Origin: Streptomyces sp. M92
GTDB lineage: Bacteria; Actinomycetota; Actinomycetes; Streptomycetales; Streptomycetaceae
Assembly (NCBI RefSeq): GCF_028473745.1
Contig: NZ_CP101137.1
Span: forward strand, 7,323,501-7,387,500
DNA: 64,000 nt
Reading direction: 5' to 3'
Shown: positions 16,829-25,388 of the stretch, piece after piece
How positions within the stretch are numbered: position 1 is the stretch's first letter
Layout of the letters: each line of letters opens with the position of its first letter
Position numbers and translations under genes: made by a program
Notes under the pieces: model-generated
What the model was told of the DNA's origin: nothing
The model's database searches: none
Seen by the model: the letters and a program-made list of their open reading frames with translations, nothing else

Positions 16829-17413
16829 TCACACCAGCGCCGCCGCCTTCCGCCGCGCCCCGCCGGGTGCCGCGTCGCCGGCCGCGATGCCCGTGCTGCG
16901 GTAGGCCTTGACCGTCTTGCCCGCCGGGCGGCCGCCGCCCCGGGACAGCCAGTCGACGCGGACCCACAGCAGGGCGTCCCCGGCCTGCTCGCGGCGGCCG
17001 ACCCAGGCGGACTTCAACCACAGGCCCACGCCGCAGCCGGCCATCAGCAGCCCGGCGGCGGCCGGGACGGCGAAGTCGCTGCCCAGGGCGGCGAGGAAGG
17101 CGAGGAGCAGCCACCAGCGGTGGCCCCGGCGCCAGTTGCGCAGGGTCACCGCGCGGTCCTGGAGCACGTCGTGCTTGCCCGCGCGGGCGGCCGAGCCGGC
17201 CAGGGCGGTGTACCGCTTGCGCCGTACGGTGGCGACGACGGCCACCGCGACGACGAACAGGGCGGCTCCGGCCAGGACCCCGATCCGGCGCCCGGTCAGT
17301 CCCGGCACCAGCAACCCGATGCCCGCCGCGAAGACGCCCAGCCACCACAGTGGCGCCGCCCCCGCCCTGACGACGACGGCGACCCGAGCCAGCCCCTGTC
17401 CTCCGCGCGCCAC
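16829..17413 (-). CDS. Hypothetical integral membrane protein
   Basis: This 194-residue protein has about four hydrophobic segments: two near residues 20-40 and 43-62, and two near 98-118 and 117-133. A basic loop (RRKRYTALAGSAARAGKH) separates the pairs, and the cytoplasmic-looking tail is Lys/Arg-rich (GARRKAAALV). I recognise no family. It converges with the PLP enzyme gene and is followed upstream by the RpiR regulator gene on the same strand after 163 bp, so it is probably a separate transcript. Coding status rests on third-base GC bias and coherent membrane topology. Confidence 0.7.
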   Translation of the reverse strand: MARGGQGLARVAVVVRAGAAPLWWLGVFAAGIGLLVPGLTGRRIGVLAGAALFVVAVAVVATVRRKRYTALAGSAARAGKHDVLQDRAVTLRNWRRGHRWWLLLAFLAALGSDFAVPAAAGLLMAGCGVGLWLKSAWVGRREQAGDALLWVRVDWLSRGGGRPAGKTVKAYRSTGIAAGDAAPGGARRKAAALV

Positions 17414-17576
17414 GTCCGGCCTCCTGTCCCTTTGTGCTGCCTGCGATGCGTCTGAAGGGTGTGCGGCGAGGCAGGTTAACGGGAAAAGCTGAGACGAATC
17501 TGAGAACGCGGCGCCGACACCGGCACCGGCCCTGGCACCGGCACCGGCACCGGCAGGCCGGACCGCCCCACGCGAC

Positions 17577-18443
17577 TCAGTCGACGAAGAGCCCCCGTGC
17601 CGCCGCCTTCGCGTCGAACTCCTCCAGCCGGGCCTGGGCGTCCGGCAGGTCGTCGCACATGGCCTCCAGCAGCACCCGGCCCAGCAGCATCGGCGCGCAT
17701 GCGGTGTCGAAGGCGAGCCCGGTGCCGACGGCGGCGGGCAGCAGCAGGTCGGACACCTTGGCGACCGGCGCGAAGGCCGAGTCGGCGACGGTCACCACCG
17801 TCAGCCCCGCCCCCTTGGCGTGGGCGAGCGCGTCGACGACCTCGCGCGGATGGCGGGGCAGGGCGAAACAGAGCAGAGCGCTCGCCCCCGCCCGGACGGC
17901 GGCGTCGATCCGGTCGTGGAGCATCGTGCCGCCCTCGTCCAGCAGCCGGACGTCCGCGTGGACCTTGGCGGCGAAGTAGGCGAAGCCGTGCGCCTGGGCC
18001 GCCGCCGCCCGCAGCCCGAGCACCGGCAGGGGCCGGCTCGCGGCGAGGGCGCGGCCCGCCTCCCGCACCGGCGCCGGGTCGGCCAGCGCCTCCGCCAGGT
18101 GGCGCAGGTTCTCGATCTCGGCCTCGACGGCCTGCTGGTACTCGTTGCAGGAGCCGGTGTCCGCCACCGGTTCGGCGGGGGCCACCTCGCGCAGGTGGCG
18201 GCGGAGCGCCGGATAACCGTCGAAGCCGAGGGCGACGGCGAAGCGGGTCACGGACGGCTGACTGACCCCGGCCAGCTCGGCCAGTTCCACGCTGGACAGG
18301 AAGGGCACTTCGGAGGCGCGGCGCACCATGCTGTGCGCGATGCGCCGCTGGGTCGGCGTCAGCCGGTGCCCCTCGAACAGCGCCTGCAGCCGCACGGCCG
18401 GACTGTCGGTGCCGCCGCCCTCGGTGCCGCTGGTCCCGCTCAT
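17577..18443 (-). CDS. MurR/RpiR-family transcriptional regulator
   Basis: This 288-residue protein has an N-terminal HTH_6 domain (SVELAGVSQPSVTRFAVALGF, preceded by RIAHSMVRRASEVPFLSS) and a C-terminal SIS sugar-phosphate-binding fold (PLPVLGLRAAAAQAHGFAYF; LLCFALPRHPREVVDAL). Family members sense phosphosugars and repress or activate nearby carbohydrate genes. No sugar gene lies next to it, so the regulon is unclear; the neighbouring membrane protein is one possible target. The Asp/Gly-rich start MSGTSGTEGGGTDS is typical of Streptomyces leader segments. A short Pro/Gly-rich dinucleotide-like tract (CACCGG repeats, 17518-17555) follows the stop. Confidence 0.88.
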   Translation of the reverse strand: MSGTSGTEGGGTDSPAVRLQALFEGHRLTPTQRRIAHSMVRRASEVPFLSSVELAELAGVSQPSVTRFAVALGFDGYPALRRHLREVAPAEPVADTGSCNEYQQAVEAEIENLRHLAEALADPAPVREAGRALAASRPLPVLGLRAAAAQAHGFAYFAAKVHADVRLLDEGGTMLHDRIDAAVRAGASALLCFALPRHPREVVDALAHAKGAGLTVVTVADSAFAPVAKVSDLLLPAAVGTGLAFDTACAPMLLGRVLLEAMCDDLPDAQARLEEFDAKAAARGLFVD

Positions 18444-18617
18444 GAGGTGCTCCCCCTCGCCCTACTTCGTCCCTATTCAGGTACCCCGATTCCTGCATAC
18501 CGTTATACAGCGGGGCCGGCGGCCGGCACGACGTGCGGCGCTCCTCCCGCCCGCCCCCGCCACAGAGGGGGGCTAACCCCAGTGCCGACCGCGTCCCGGC
18601 TGCCTACCTTGGGTGCC

Positions 18618-19052
18618 ATGACCGGAATGGACGGGCGGGACACCGACCTCAAGAAGGAACTCGACGCCACCCTGCAGACCCGCAGGGAGCTCGGGGAGGA
18701 GTACGAGTCCGCGCTGGTCGACTCGTTCCTGGAGAAGGTCGACCAGCGCATCGACGGGGCGGTCGAACGCCGGGTGCGGCGGCAGATGGCCGAGCAGCAG
18801 ATGGCGACGGCCCGGGACAGCCGGTCGCCGAGGCCGACGGACTCCTTCGGGGAGCGCTTCGGCTTCGGCATCGTCTCGCTGGTGCTCGCGGTCCCGCTGT
18901 CGGCGATCGGCGGCGGCGTCGCCAACCTCCCCGGACTGCTGGTCGCCTGGGCGGGCATCGTCGGGGTCAACGTCGTCCAGGTGGCGCGGACCAATCCGGG
19001 CCTGTTCTCGGGCCGCCGCCGGACCGACAAGGGCGACACCTGGGACGGGTGA
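18618..19052 (+). CDS. Small membrane protein with N-terminal helical region
   Basis: This 144-residue protein starts with a charged helical segment (LKKELDATLQTRRELGEEY, RRVRRQMAEQQMATAR), which may form a coiled coil. Two hydrophobic helices follow (FGFGIVSLVLAVPLSAIGGG; LLVAWAGIVGVNVVQVA) and a short basic tail. I infer a cytoplasmic coiled coil tethered to the membrane. The ATG at 18618 gives the compact product; the longer open frame upstream lies antisense to the RpiR gene and is rejected. The function is unknown. Confidence 0.7.
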   Translation: MTGMDGRDTDLKKELDATLQTRRELGEEYESALVDSFLEKVDQRIDGAVERRVRRQMAEQQMATARDSRSPRPTDSFGERFGFGIVSLVLAVPLSAIGGGVANLPGLLVAWAGIVGVNVVQVARTNPGLFSGRRRTDKGDTWDG

Positions 19053-19457
19053 AGGCCCCTGGCCCCTGCCTCCGCCTCTGCCTCCGCCTCTGCCTCCGCC
19101 TCTGCCTCTGAGGAAGGACTGCGCGGGGACCGCCGCACCCCCATCGCTGGGGGGCGGGACGACGGCGGTCCCCGCGGTGGACGCGCGCCGTGCCGGGCCT
19201 CACGGCCGGGCGGCGCGCGTCCGTGGCGTCCTTGGAGGTCCGGGAGCCGCTCCGGAAGGTCCGTGACGCCGTTCGACGCCGGCGGGACCGGGGAGCCTCC
19301 CCCAGTGCTTGACGCCTGGGAGGTACCCCGACCCGGCCCCTGCCGACACCGCCTACTCTGCCGCCCCCGTGTTAAGCGACTGCTGCGCGCACATGACGCG
19401 CACGTACCACTTCCGCGAAGGCGAAGTCCGCACCTGCCCTTGGCTACTTGCCCTTGG
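19053..19457. other. 405-bp convergent intergenic region
   Basis: This gap lies between the small membrane protein gene and the convergent cystathionine beta-synthase gene. It holds a 12-bp tandem repeat (GCCTCCGCCTCT, three copies plus half, 19068-19109), two strong stem-loops (19125-19222), and a 14-bp tandem repeat reaching into the CBS stop (19435-19472). No coding signal was seen between 19223 and 19434. Confidence 0.5.
19125..19222. terminator. Two adjacent strong stem-loops (convergent terminators)
   Basis: GGGGACCGCCG (19125-19135) pairs perfectly with CGGCGGTCCCC (19163-19173). GGACGCGCGCCG (19179-19190) pairs perfectly with CGGCGCGCGTCC (19211-19222). Both lie just after the small membrane protein gene, and the symmetric stems could stop transcription from either side. 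Confidence 0.65.
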
Positions 19458-20843
19458 CTACTTGCCCTTGGCCAGGAAGGACAGCAGGTCCTGACGGCTC
19501 ACCACACCGGTCGGCTTGCCCTCGACGAGGACGATCGCCGCGTCGGCCGCGCCGAGCACCGACATCAGGTCGGCGACGGGCTCGCCGGAGCCGACCTGCG
19601 GCAGCGGGGCGGACACGTGCTTCTCCAGCGGGTCCTCCAGCGAGGCCCGCTTGGCGAACAGGGCGTCCAGCAGCTCGCGTTCCACCACGGAGCCGACGAC
19701 CTCGGCGGCCATCACGTCCGGGTGGCCGGCGCCGGGCTTGACGATCGGCATCTGCGAGACGCCGTACTCGCGCAGCACCTCGATGGCCTCGCCGACGGTC
19801 TCGTCCGGGTGCATGTGGACGAGGGAGGGGATGTGGCCGCCCTCCTTGTGGTTCAGGACGTCGGCGACGCGGGCGCTGGGGCCGGCGTCCTCCAGGAAGC
19901 CGTAGTCGGCCATCCACTCGTCGTTGAAGATCTTGCTGAGGTAGCCGCGCCCGCTGTCCGGGAGGAGTACGACGACCACGTCGTCCTCGCCGAGCCGCGA
20001 CGCCACCTCCAGCGCCGCCACGACCGCCATGCCGCAGGAGCCGCCCACCAGCAGGCCCTCCTCCTTGGCGAGGCGGCGGGTCATCTGGAAGGAGTCCTTG
20101 TCGGAGACGGCGACGATCTCGTCGGCGACCTCGCGGTCGTACGCCGTCGGCCAGAAGTCCTCGCCGACGCCCTCGACGAGGTACGGGCGTCCGGAGCCGC
20201 CGGAGTAGACGGACCCCTCGGGGTCGGCGCCGATCACCTTGACCGCGCCGTCACTGGCCTCCTTCAGATACCGCCCGGTGCCGGAGATGGTGCCGCCGGT
20301 GCCGACGCCGGCGACGAAGTGGGTGATCTTCCCCGCCGTCTGCTCCCACAGCTCGGGACCGGTCGAGTGGTAGTGGGAGAGCGGGTTGTTCGGGTTGGAG
20401 TACTGGTCCGGCTTCCAGGCGCCCGGCGTCTCGCGGACCAGGCGGTCGGAGACGTTGTAGTAGGAGTCCGGGTGCTCGGGGTCGACGGCCGTGGGGCAGA
20501 CGACGACCTCGGCGCCGTACGCGCGCAGTACGTTGATCTTGTCGGTGGACACCTTGTCGGGGCAGACGAAAATGCACTTGTAGCCCTTCTGCTGGGCCAC
20601 GATCGCCAGGCCGACGCCCGTGTTGCCGCTGGTCGGCTCGACGATCGTGCCGCCGGGCTTCAGCTCGCCGCTCTTCTCCGCGGCCTCGATCATGCGCAGG
20701 GCGATGCGGTCCTTCACCGAGCCGCCCGGGTTGAAGTACTCCACCTTGGCCAGGACGGTGGCCCTGATGCCCTTGGTCACGCTGTTGAGCCGCACCAGCG
20801 GGGTGTTGCCGACGAGGCTGATCATCGAGTCGTGGAATTGCAC
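19458..20843 (-). CDS. cbs: Cystathionine beta-synthase
   Basis: This 461-residue PLP enzyme joins serine and homocysteine in transsulfuration. The cofactor Lys is in GGSVKDRIALRMIE, the substrate loop in EPTSGNTGVGLAIVA, and the phosphate-binding loop in GVGTGGTISGTGRYL. Two CBS (Bateman) domains form the last 130 residues, for example VSQMPIVKPGAGHPDV and VLVEGKPTGVVSRQDLL; they may bind adenosyl ligands. The GTG at 20843 gives MQFHDSMISLVGNTPLVRLN, the usual family start, with GGAG 6 nt upstream; a TTG at 20864 adds seven residues. The stop codon lies in a 14-bp tandem repeat. Monocistronic and convergent with the preceding gene. Confidence 0.9.
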   Translation of the reverse strand: MQFHDSMISLVGNTPLVRLNSVTKGIRATVLAKVEYFNPGGSVKDRIALRMIEAAEKSGELKPGGTIVEPTSGNTGVGLAIVAQQKGYKCIFVCPDKVSTDKINVLRAYGAEVVVCPTAVDPEHPDSYYNVSDRLVRETPGAWKPDQYSNPNNPLSHYHSTGPELWEQTAGKITHFVAGVGTGGTISGTGRYLKEASDGAVKVIGADPEGSVYSGGSGRPYLVEGVGEDFWPTAYDREVADEIVAVSDKDSFQMTRRLAKEEGLLVGGSCGMAVVAALEVASRLGEDDVVVVLLPDSGRGYLSKIFNDEWMADYGFLEDAGPSARVADVLNHKEGGHIPSLVHMHPDETVGEAIEVLREYGVSQMPIVKPGAGHPDVMAAEVVGSVVERELLDALFAKRASLEDPLEKHVSAPLPQVGSGEPVADLMSVLGAADAAIVLVEGKPTGVVSRQDLLSFLAKGK

Positions 20844-21024
20844 CGTGGTCTCCGGATGCTGCAAAGGATGTGGTCGTGTATCGGTCCGGCCAGCCTATGG
20901 CCTGGCGGCCCGCCCGTGCCCCGTGAAGGTTGCCCGCTCCCCCGTTCACTCCCCGTTGAGATTGGGCGACCGTCCGTACGGGGCAAGGAGTGGGTGTACG
21001 GGTTGGAGGAGGTGGCGGCGACGT

Positions 21025-22050
21025 ATGACGAGCATGTCGAGGGCGCGGGTGGCCCGGCGGATCGCGGCCGGCGCGGCGTACGGCGGCGGCGGCATCGGGC
21101 TGGCCGGTGCGGCCGCGGCCGGTCTGCTGCTGGCGGAGGTGCAGCTGGCCAGGCGCCGGGTGGGCATCGGGGGACCCGACCGGGTGCCGAACGCGCGGGG
21201 ACTGTACGGCGGCGGGCTGCCGACGGCCGGTGAGCCGCCCCTGCGGCTGATGATGCTGGGCGACTCCACGGCCGCGGGCCAGGGCGTGCGCCGGGCCGGG
21301 CAGACCCCGGGCGCGCTGCTCGCCTCGGGGCTCGCGGCGGTGGCGGAGCGGCCGGTGGAGCTGGGCTCGGTCGCGCTGCCGGGGGCCTGCTCGGACGACC
21401 TGGACCGACAGGTGGCCCTGGTGCTCGCCGACCCGGGGACGGTCCCCGACATCTGCGTGATCATGGTCGGTGCGAACGACGTCACCAACCGGATGCCGGC
21501 CACCCGCTCGGTCCGTCACCTGTCGGGCGCGGTACGGCGGCTGCGCACGGCCGGCGCGGAGGTGGTGGTCGGCACCTGTCCCGACCTGGGCACCATCGAG
21601 CGGGTGCGGCAGCCGCTGCGCTGGCTGGCCCGGCGGGCCTCGCGGCAGCTGGCCGCCGCGCAGACGATCGGGGTCGTGGAGCAGGGCGGGCGCACGGTGT
21701 CGCTGGGCGATCTGCTGGGCCCGGAGTTCGCGCAGAACCCGCGGGAGCTGTTCGGGCCGGACAACTACCACCCCTCCGCCGAGGGGTACGCCACCGCCGC
21801 GATGGCCGTACTGCCGTCGGTGTGCGCCGCGCTCGGCCTGTGGCCGGCCGAGGAGGAGCGCCCCGACGCGCTGCGCCGCGAGGGCTTCCTGCCGGTGGCA
21901 CGGGCGGCGGCGGAGGCGGCGTCGGAGGCCGGCACGGAGGTCGCGGCCGCGATGCCGTCGGGGCCGCGGGGGCCGTGGGCGCTGCTGAAACGGCGTAGGC
22001 GCAGGAGGGTGGCGGAGGCGGAGCCCGCCACGTCGGCGCAGCCGAGGTAG
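21025..22050 (+). CDS. Secreted/membrane-anchored SGNH-family esterase
   Basis: This 341-residue protein has an N-terminal hydrophobic anchor or signal (AAYGGGGIGLAGAAAAGLLLAE, read as two segments). The catalytic blocks are GDSTAAGQG (Ser), GANDVTN (Gly-Ala-Asn) and DNYHPSAEGY (Asp/His), placing it in the SGNH/GDSL hydrolases. The C-terminal 80 residues are Ala/Glu- and Arg-rich and look disordered. The substrate is unknown; secreted SGNH enzymes deacylate lipids or cell-wall glycans. The ATG at 21025 follows GGAGGAGG at a wide spacing of about 11 nt; ATG 21034 is possible. The stop lies in a 24-bp tandem duplication. Confidence 0.85.
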   Translation: MTSMSRARVARRIAAGAAYGGGGIGLAGAAAAGLLLAEVQLARRRVGIGGPDRVPNARGLYGGGLPTAGEPPLRLMMLGDSTAAGQGVRRAGQTPGALLASGLAAVAERPVELGSVALPGACSDDLDRQVALVLADPGTVPDICVIMVGANDVTNRMPATRSVRHLSGAVRRLRTAGAEVVVGTCPDLGTIERVRQPLRWLARRASRQLAAAQTIGVVEQGGRTVSLGDLLGPEFAQNPRELFGPDNYHPSAEGYATAAMAVLPSVCAALGLWPAEEERPDALRREGFLPVARAAAEAASEAGTEVAAAMPSGPRGPWALLKRRRRRRVAEAEPATSAQPR

Positions 22051-22083
22051 GGGCGTGACGCGCAGCCGAGGTAGGGGCGTGAC
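22036..22083 (+). repeat. 24-bp exact tandem duplication at the esterase stop codon
   Basis: The unit starting GCGCAGCCGAGGTAGG is repeated exactly at 22036-22059 and 22060-22083. The TAG stop of the esterase gene lies in the first copy. The duplication adds a second in-frame TAG downstream. Confidence 0.85.
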
Positions 22084-22280
22084 GCTGCCCGGCGCTTACC
22101 GGTGCCGCTGCGCCCACCCGTGCCGCCCCAGCGGCACGACTGCCCGCAGCTGTGCGAGCAGGCAAGCAAGCGCTTAGAAAGTTGCGGTCCATGTCACACC
22201 CCCGCACCCGTGACCCAGGCCATACGGCCGGGTAACTTCCCAACCAGCCGCCTCATCCCCGCGACGCCACTGGAGCCGTG

Positions 22281-23501
22281 ATGCCCGAAGCCGTGATCGT
22301 CTCTGCCGCCCGCTCCCCCATCGGCCGCGCCTTCAAGGGCTCCCTCAAGGACCTGCGGCCCGACGACCTCGCCGCCACGATCATCCAGGCCGCGCTCGCC
22401 AAGGTTCCCGAGCTGGACCCCCGGGACATCGACGACCTGATGCTGGGCTGCGGTCTGCCCGGCGGCGAGCAGGGCAACAACCTCGGCCGGATCGTCGCCG
22501 TCGAGATGGGCATGGACCACCTGCCCGGCTGCACCGTCACCCGGTACTGCTCCTCGTCCCTGCAGACCTCCCGTATGGCCCTGCACGCGATCAAGGCCGG
22601 TGAGGGCGACGTCTTCATCTCGGCCGGCGTCGAGATGGTCTCCCGGTTCGCCAAGGGCAACTCCGACAGCCTGCCCGACACGCGCAACCCGCTCTTCGCC
22701 GAGGCCGAGGCCCGCACCGCCGAGGTCGCCCAGCAGGAGGGCACCACCTGGCACGACCCGCGCGAGGACGGCCTGGTCCCCGACCCGTACATCGCGATGG
22801 GCCAGACCGCCGAGAACCTGGCGCGCGCCAAGGGGATCACGCGGCAGGACATGGACGAGTTCGGCGTCCGCTCGCAGAACCTCGCCGAGGAAGCCATCAA
22901 GAACGGCTTCTGGGAGCGCGAGATCACCCCGGTCACGCTGCCCGACGGCACCGTCGTCGCCAAGGACGACGGCCCGCGCGCCGGCGTCACCCTGGAGGGC
23001 GTGCAGGGCCTCAAGCCCGTCTTCCGCCCAGACGGCCTGGTCACCGCCGGCAACTGCTGCCCGCTCAACGACGGCGCCGCCGCCCTCGTGATCATGAGCG
23101 ACACCAAGGCCCGCGAGCTGGGCCTGACCCCGCTCGCCCGCATCGTGTCCACCGGCGTCTCCGGCCTCTCGCCCGAGATCATGGGCCTGGGCCCGGTCGA
23201 GGCGAGCAAGCAGGCGCTGTCCCGCGCCGGGCTGACCGTCGGCGACATCGACCTGGTCGAGATCAACGAGGCGTTCGCCGCGCAGGTCATCCCCTCCTAC
23301 CGCGACCTCGGCATCCCGCTGGAGAAGCTGAACGTCAACGGCGGCGCCATCGCCGTCGGCCACCCCTTCGGCATGACCGGCGCCCGCATCACCGGCACGC
23401 TGATCAACTCCCTCCAGACGCACGACAAGCAGTTCGGCCTGGAGACCATGTGCGTCGGCGGCGGCCAGGGCATGGCCATGGTCATCGAGCGTCTGAGCTG
23501 A
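22281..23501 (+). CDS. Acetyl-CoA acetyltransferase (thiolase)
   Basis: This 406-residue thiolase has the acyl-accepting Cys in TRYCSSSLQTSRMAL (near residue 92), the catalytic His in NGGAIAVGHPFGMTGAR and the second Cys in CVGGGQGMAMVIE. Length and motif spacing match both biosynthetic and degradative thiolases; direction and chain length cannot be told from sequence. The ATG at 22281 has GGAG 5 nt upstream; the GTG just before it would overlap that site. No beta-oxidation partner genes are adjacent, and the gene ends at a strong terminator, so it is probably expressed alone. Confidence 0.92.
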   Translation: MPEAVIVSAARSPIGRAFKGSLKDLRPDDLAATIIQAALAKVPELDPRDIDDLMLGCGLPGGEQGNNLGRIVAVEMGMDHLPGCTVTRYCSSSLQTSRMALHAIKAGEGDVFISAGVEMVSRFAKGNSDSLPDTRNPLFAEAEARTAEVAQQEGTTWHDPREDGLVPDPYIAMGQTAENLARAKGITRQDMDEFGVRSQNLAEEAIKNGFWEREITPVTLPDGTVVAKDDGPRAGVTLEGVQGLKPVFRPDGLVTAGNCCPLNDGAAALVIMSDTKARELGLTPLARIVSTGVSGLSPEIMGLGPVEASKQALSRAGLTVGDIDLVEINEAFAAQVIPSYRDLGIPLEKLNVNGGAIAVGHPFGMTGARITGTLINSLQTHDKQFGLETMCVGGGQGMAMVIERLS

Positions 23502-23560
23502 CCCGTCCGCCGCTCCACTGAGGCACCGTCAGTAGCACCTGGGGGACCCAGCGTGACGCG

Positions 23561-23602
23561 ACGGCCCGGAACCCTGAGCACCCGGGGTTCCGGGCCGTTT
23601 TG
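23561..23602 (+). terminator. Rho-independent terminator after the thiolase gene
   Basis: ACGGCCCGGAACCC (23561-23574) and GGGTTCCGGGCCGT (23585-23598) form a perfect 14-bp stem with a 10-nt loop, followed by TTT. Confidence 0.9.
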
Positions 23603-23794
23603 TGACCCAAACTCCCCCAGGATGTGACCTACCTCTCCCGCACCCCTGATTTACGCAGGTCAGACCAGCAACACCCCTACCTTCCGGGCCCAAAGTCCTG
23701 TCCGTTTCGTGACGTTACGCACTGACAGACGGTTAGTCCTCCCTTCAAGCTGATGTAGGAAGTCGGGGGTCGACTTTGAACCGGGAGTACGTCA

Positions 23795-24598
23795 GTGAGC
23801 GCCATGCCGATCGCCCTGCTGCTCACCACGGCCGCCACCGGCGCCGTGGGCGTCGCCGTCCTGCGCAGCATCCTGGTGCTGCGCCGACAGGTGGCGGCTC
23901 TGCGCACCGAGCTGGCCGAGAGCCGCGCCACCGCCCCGCGGGGCCGGGTGCCCGCCGCCCGCTCCACCGCCGACGCGGAGGAGATACGCGACGCCGTCGC
24001 TCAGGCACTGGCCGAGGAACGGGAGCGGGAGCTCGCCGAGGCGCGGGCCTTCTGGGCCGCCCAGGAGTCCCGGGACTCCTCCGACGCGCCGCTGCTGCTC
24101 GGCCTGGCCGACAGCGAGCTGTTCCTGCCCCGCCAGGCCGACTTCGCGGGCATGGAGCCGGTGGCCGAACCGGGCGCCGACACCGACGAGGCGACCGCGC
24201 AGGACGCGGGCGGTCCGCGGGAGTCCGCCGAGCTGGCCGCCGCCCGCCGCCGGCACCCCTCGCACCCGGACTTCGTGCCGAACCCGTCACCGGCCGTCGG
24301 CGACCACGAGCGCACCGTCGCCACCCTCGAGGAGCTGGCCGAGTCGAGCGTGGCGCTGGCCGACGTCCGCCCGGGCCCGCTGGGCACGCTGGACGTGTAC
24401 GTCTTCGCCGACGGGACCACTCTCTGCATGACGCCGGGGCACCGCGAGACCGCGGAGCGCCTGGCCGCCGCGCTGGGCGCGGGCAAGACGCCGTACCTGC
24501 TGGGCGGCTCGGGGATCTCCGGCGCCTACACGCTGACCTTCGCCTGCGGCGAGGACAACGTGTACATCCTGGCGGACCGGGTCATCGCGTCCCTCTAG
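23795..24598 (+). CDS. Hypothetical membrane-anchored protein
   Basis: This 267-residue protein has a signal-anchor helix (IALLLTTAATGAVGVAVL, about 5-22), a charged helical region rich in Ala, Glu and Arg (AEEIRDAVAQALAEERERELAEARAF), and a globular C-terminal domain of about 110 residues (ERTVATLEELAESSVAL to VYILADRVIASL). The GTG at 23795 follows GGGAG. I do not recognise the family; the C-terminal domain looks conserved rather than low-complexity. The AT-richer 190 bp upstream presumably holds its promoter. Confidence 0.75.
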   Translation: MSAMPIALLLTTAATGAVGVAVLRSILVLRRQVAALRTELAESRATAPRGRVPAARSTADAEEIRDAVAQALAEERERELAEARAFWAAQESRDSSDAPLLLGLADSELFLPRQADFAGMEPVAEPGADTDEATAQDAGGPRESAELAAARRRHPSHPDFVPNPSPAVGDHERTVATLEELAESSVALADVRPGPLGTLDVYVFADGTTLCMTPGHRETAERLAAALGAGKTPYLLGGSGISGAYTLTFACGEDNVYILADRVIASL

Positions 24599-24632
24599 CG
24601 CCCCCGCGCCCGGTGCGGCCCGCCCGGGGCCG

Positions 24633-24944
24633 TCAGACCCCGGCCCGCTTGCGGGCCTCCTCCACCAGCCGCACCGCCTCTGCCACCTGGCCCTCGTCCG
24701 TCAGTACGAGGGCCAAGTCGTGCGCGGCGACGGCGATCTGGTCGGCGGCGGCGAACATCCCCGCGTCCGGCATCTCCCGGGGCTCCGTCCCCGGCTCCTC
24801 CAGCAACTGGGCACGCCGGGACAGCTCCCTGGCCAGCTCCAGCGCCTCGGCGGCGGCCCCGCGTTGCAGCCTGCTCTGCGGGGCGGCCCGCAACCGGTCG
24901 GCGAAGTCGTCCACGGCACGGGTCATAGGCGTCGTATCAACCAC
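24633..24944 (-). CDS. Small hypothetical helical protein
   Basis: This 103-residue, Ala/Glu/Arg-rich protein is predicted by eye to be mostly alpha-helical (AAEALELARELSRRAQLL; AVRLVEEARKRAGV). The GTG at 24944 or the in-frame ATG at 24926 could start it. It converges with the preceding membrane-anchored gene, leaving only 34 nt between stops. No family recognised. Confidence 0.6.
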   Translation of the reverse strand: MVDTTPMTRAVDDFADRLRAAPQSRLQRGAAAEALELARELSRRAQLLEEPGTEPREMPDAGMFAAADQIAVAAHDLALVLTDEGQVAEAVRLVEEARKRAGV

Positions 24945-25048
24945 GGCGCGAGCGTACGCGCCCCTCCGGGACTGTTGCCAACGGGCGAACGCTCAGGCAC
25001 GGTGACCTGAAGGACCGGCTTACATCCCATTTCCGCCCGGAGGCGCCG

Positions 25049-25279
25049 ATGTCCCAAGTCTTCTCCGAGGAGACCCATCGCAACATGCTCGCCCGCATCC
25101 CGCACTGCACCGGTCGTGAGATCTCCGACTGGCTGCGCGCCGTCGAGGACGGCCCCGCCCTCTTCCGTTTCGAGGAGAAGGTCAGCTGGCTCCGTCACGA
25201 ACACAACCTCGCGTACGGCCACGCGAAGGCGATCATCCACGAGTACGACCTGAGAAGGGCCGCGCGCAGGCTCCGCTGA
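25049..25279 (+). CDS. DUF4287-like small protein
   Basis: This 76-residue soluble protein with EETHRNMLARIPHCTGREIS and HNLAYGHAKAIIHEYDLRRA resembles the DUF4287 family, small proteins of unknown role in which a helical motif recurs. The ATG at 25049 follows GGAGGCGCCG. It is single-gene, ending at a perfect bidirectional hairpin. Confidence 0.75.
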   Translation: MSQVFSEETHRNMLARIPHCTGREISDWLRAVEDGPALFRFEEKVSWLRHEHNLAYGHAKAIIHEYDLRRAARRLR

Positions 25280-25317
25280 GCGCGCGCCGCCGCACCACGA
25301 CGACCCACCACGACGAC

Positions 25318-25350
25318 GAAGGGCCCCGGGCGGCAAGCCCGGGGCCCTTC
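25318..25350. terminator. Bidirectional hairpin terminator
   Basis: GAAGGGCCCCGGGC and GCCCGGGGCCCTTC form a perfect 14-bp stem with a 5-nt loop. It lies between the DUF4287 gene and the convergent Bax-inhibitor-like gene and can serve both. Confidence 0.85.
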
Positions 25351-25388
25351 ACTGTCGACCGGCGTCCGCCGTCGCGGACCGTCCGTCG

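Noticed and set aside
17820..18617. Long plus-strand frame upstream of the small membrane protein
   Set aside because: It is antisense to the RpiR regulator, which has clear domain motifs; the ATG at 18618 gives a compact coherent product.
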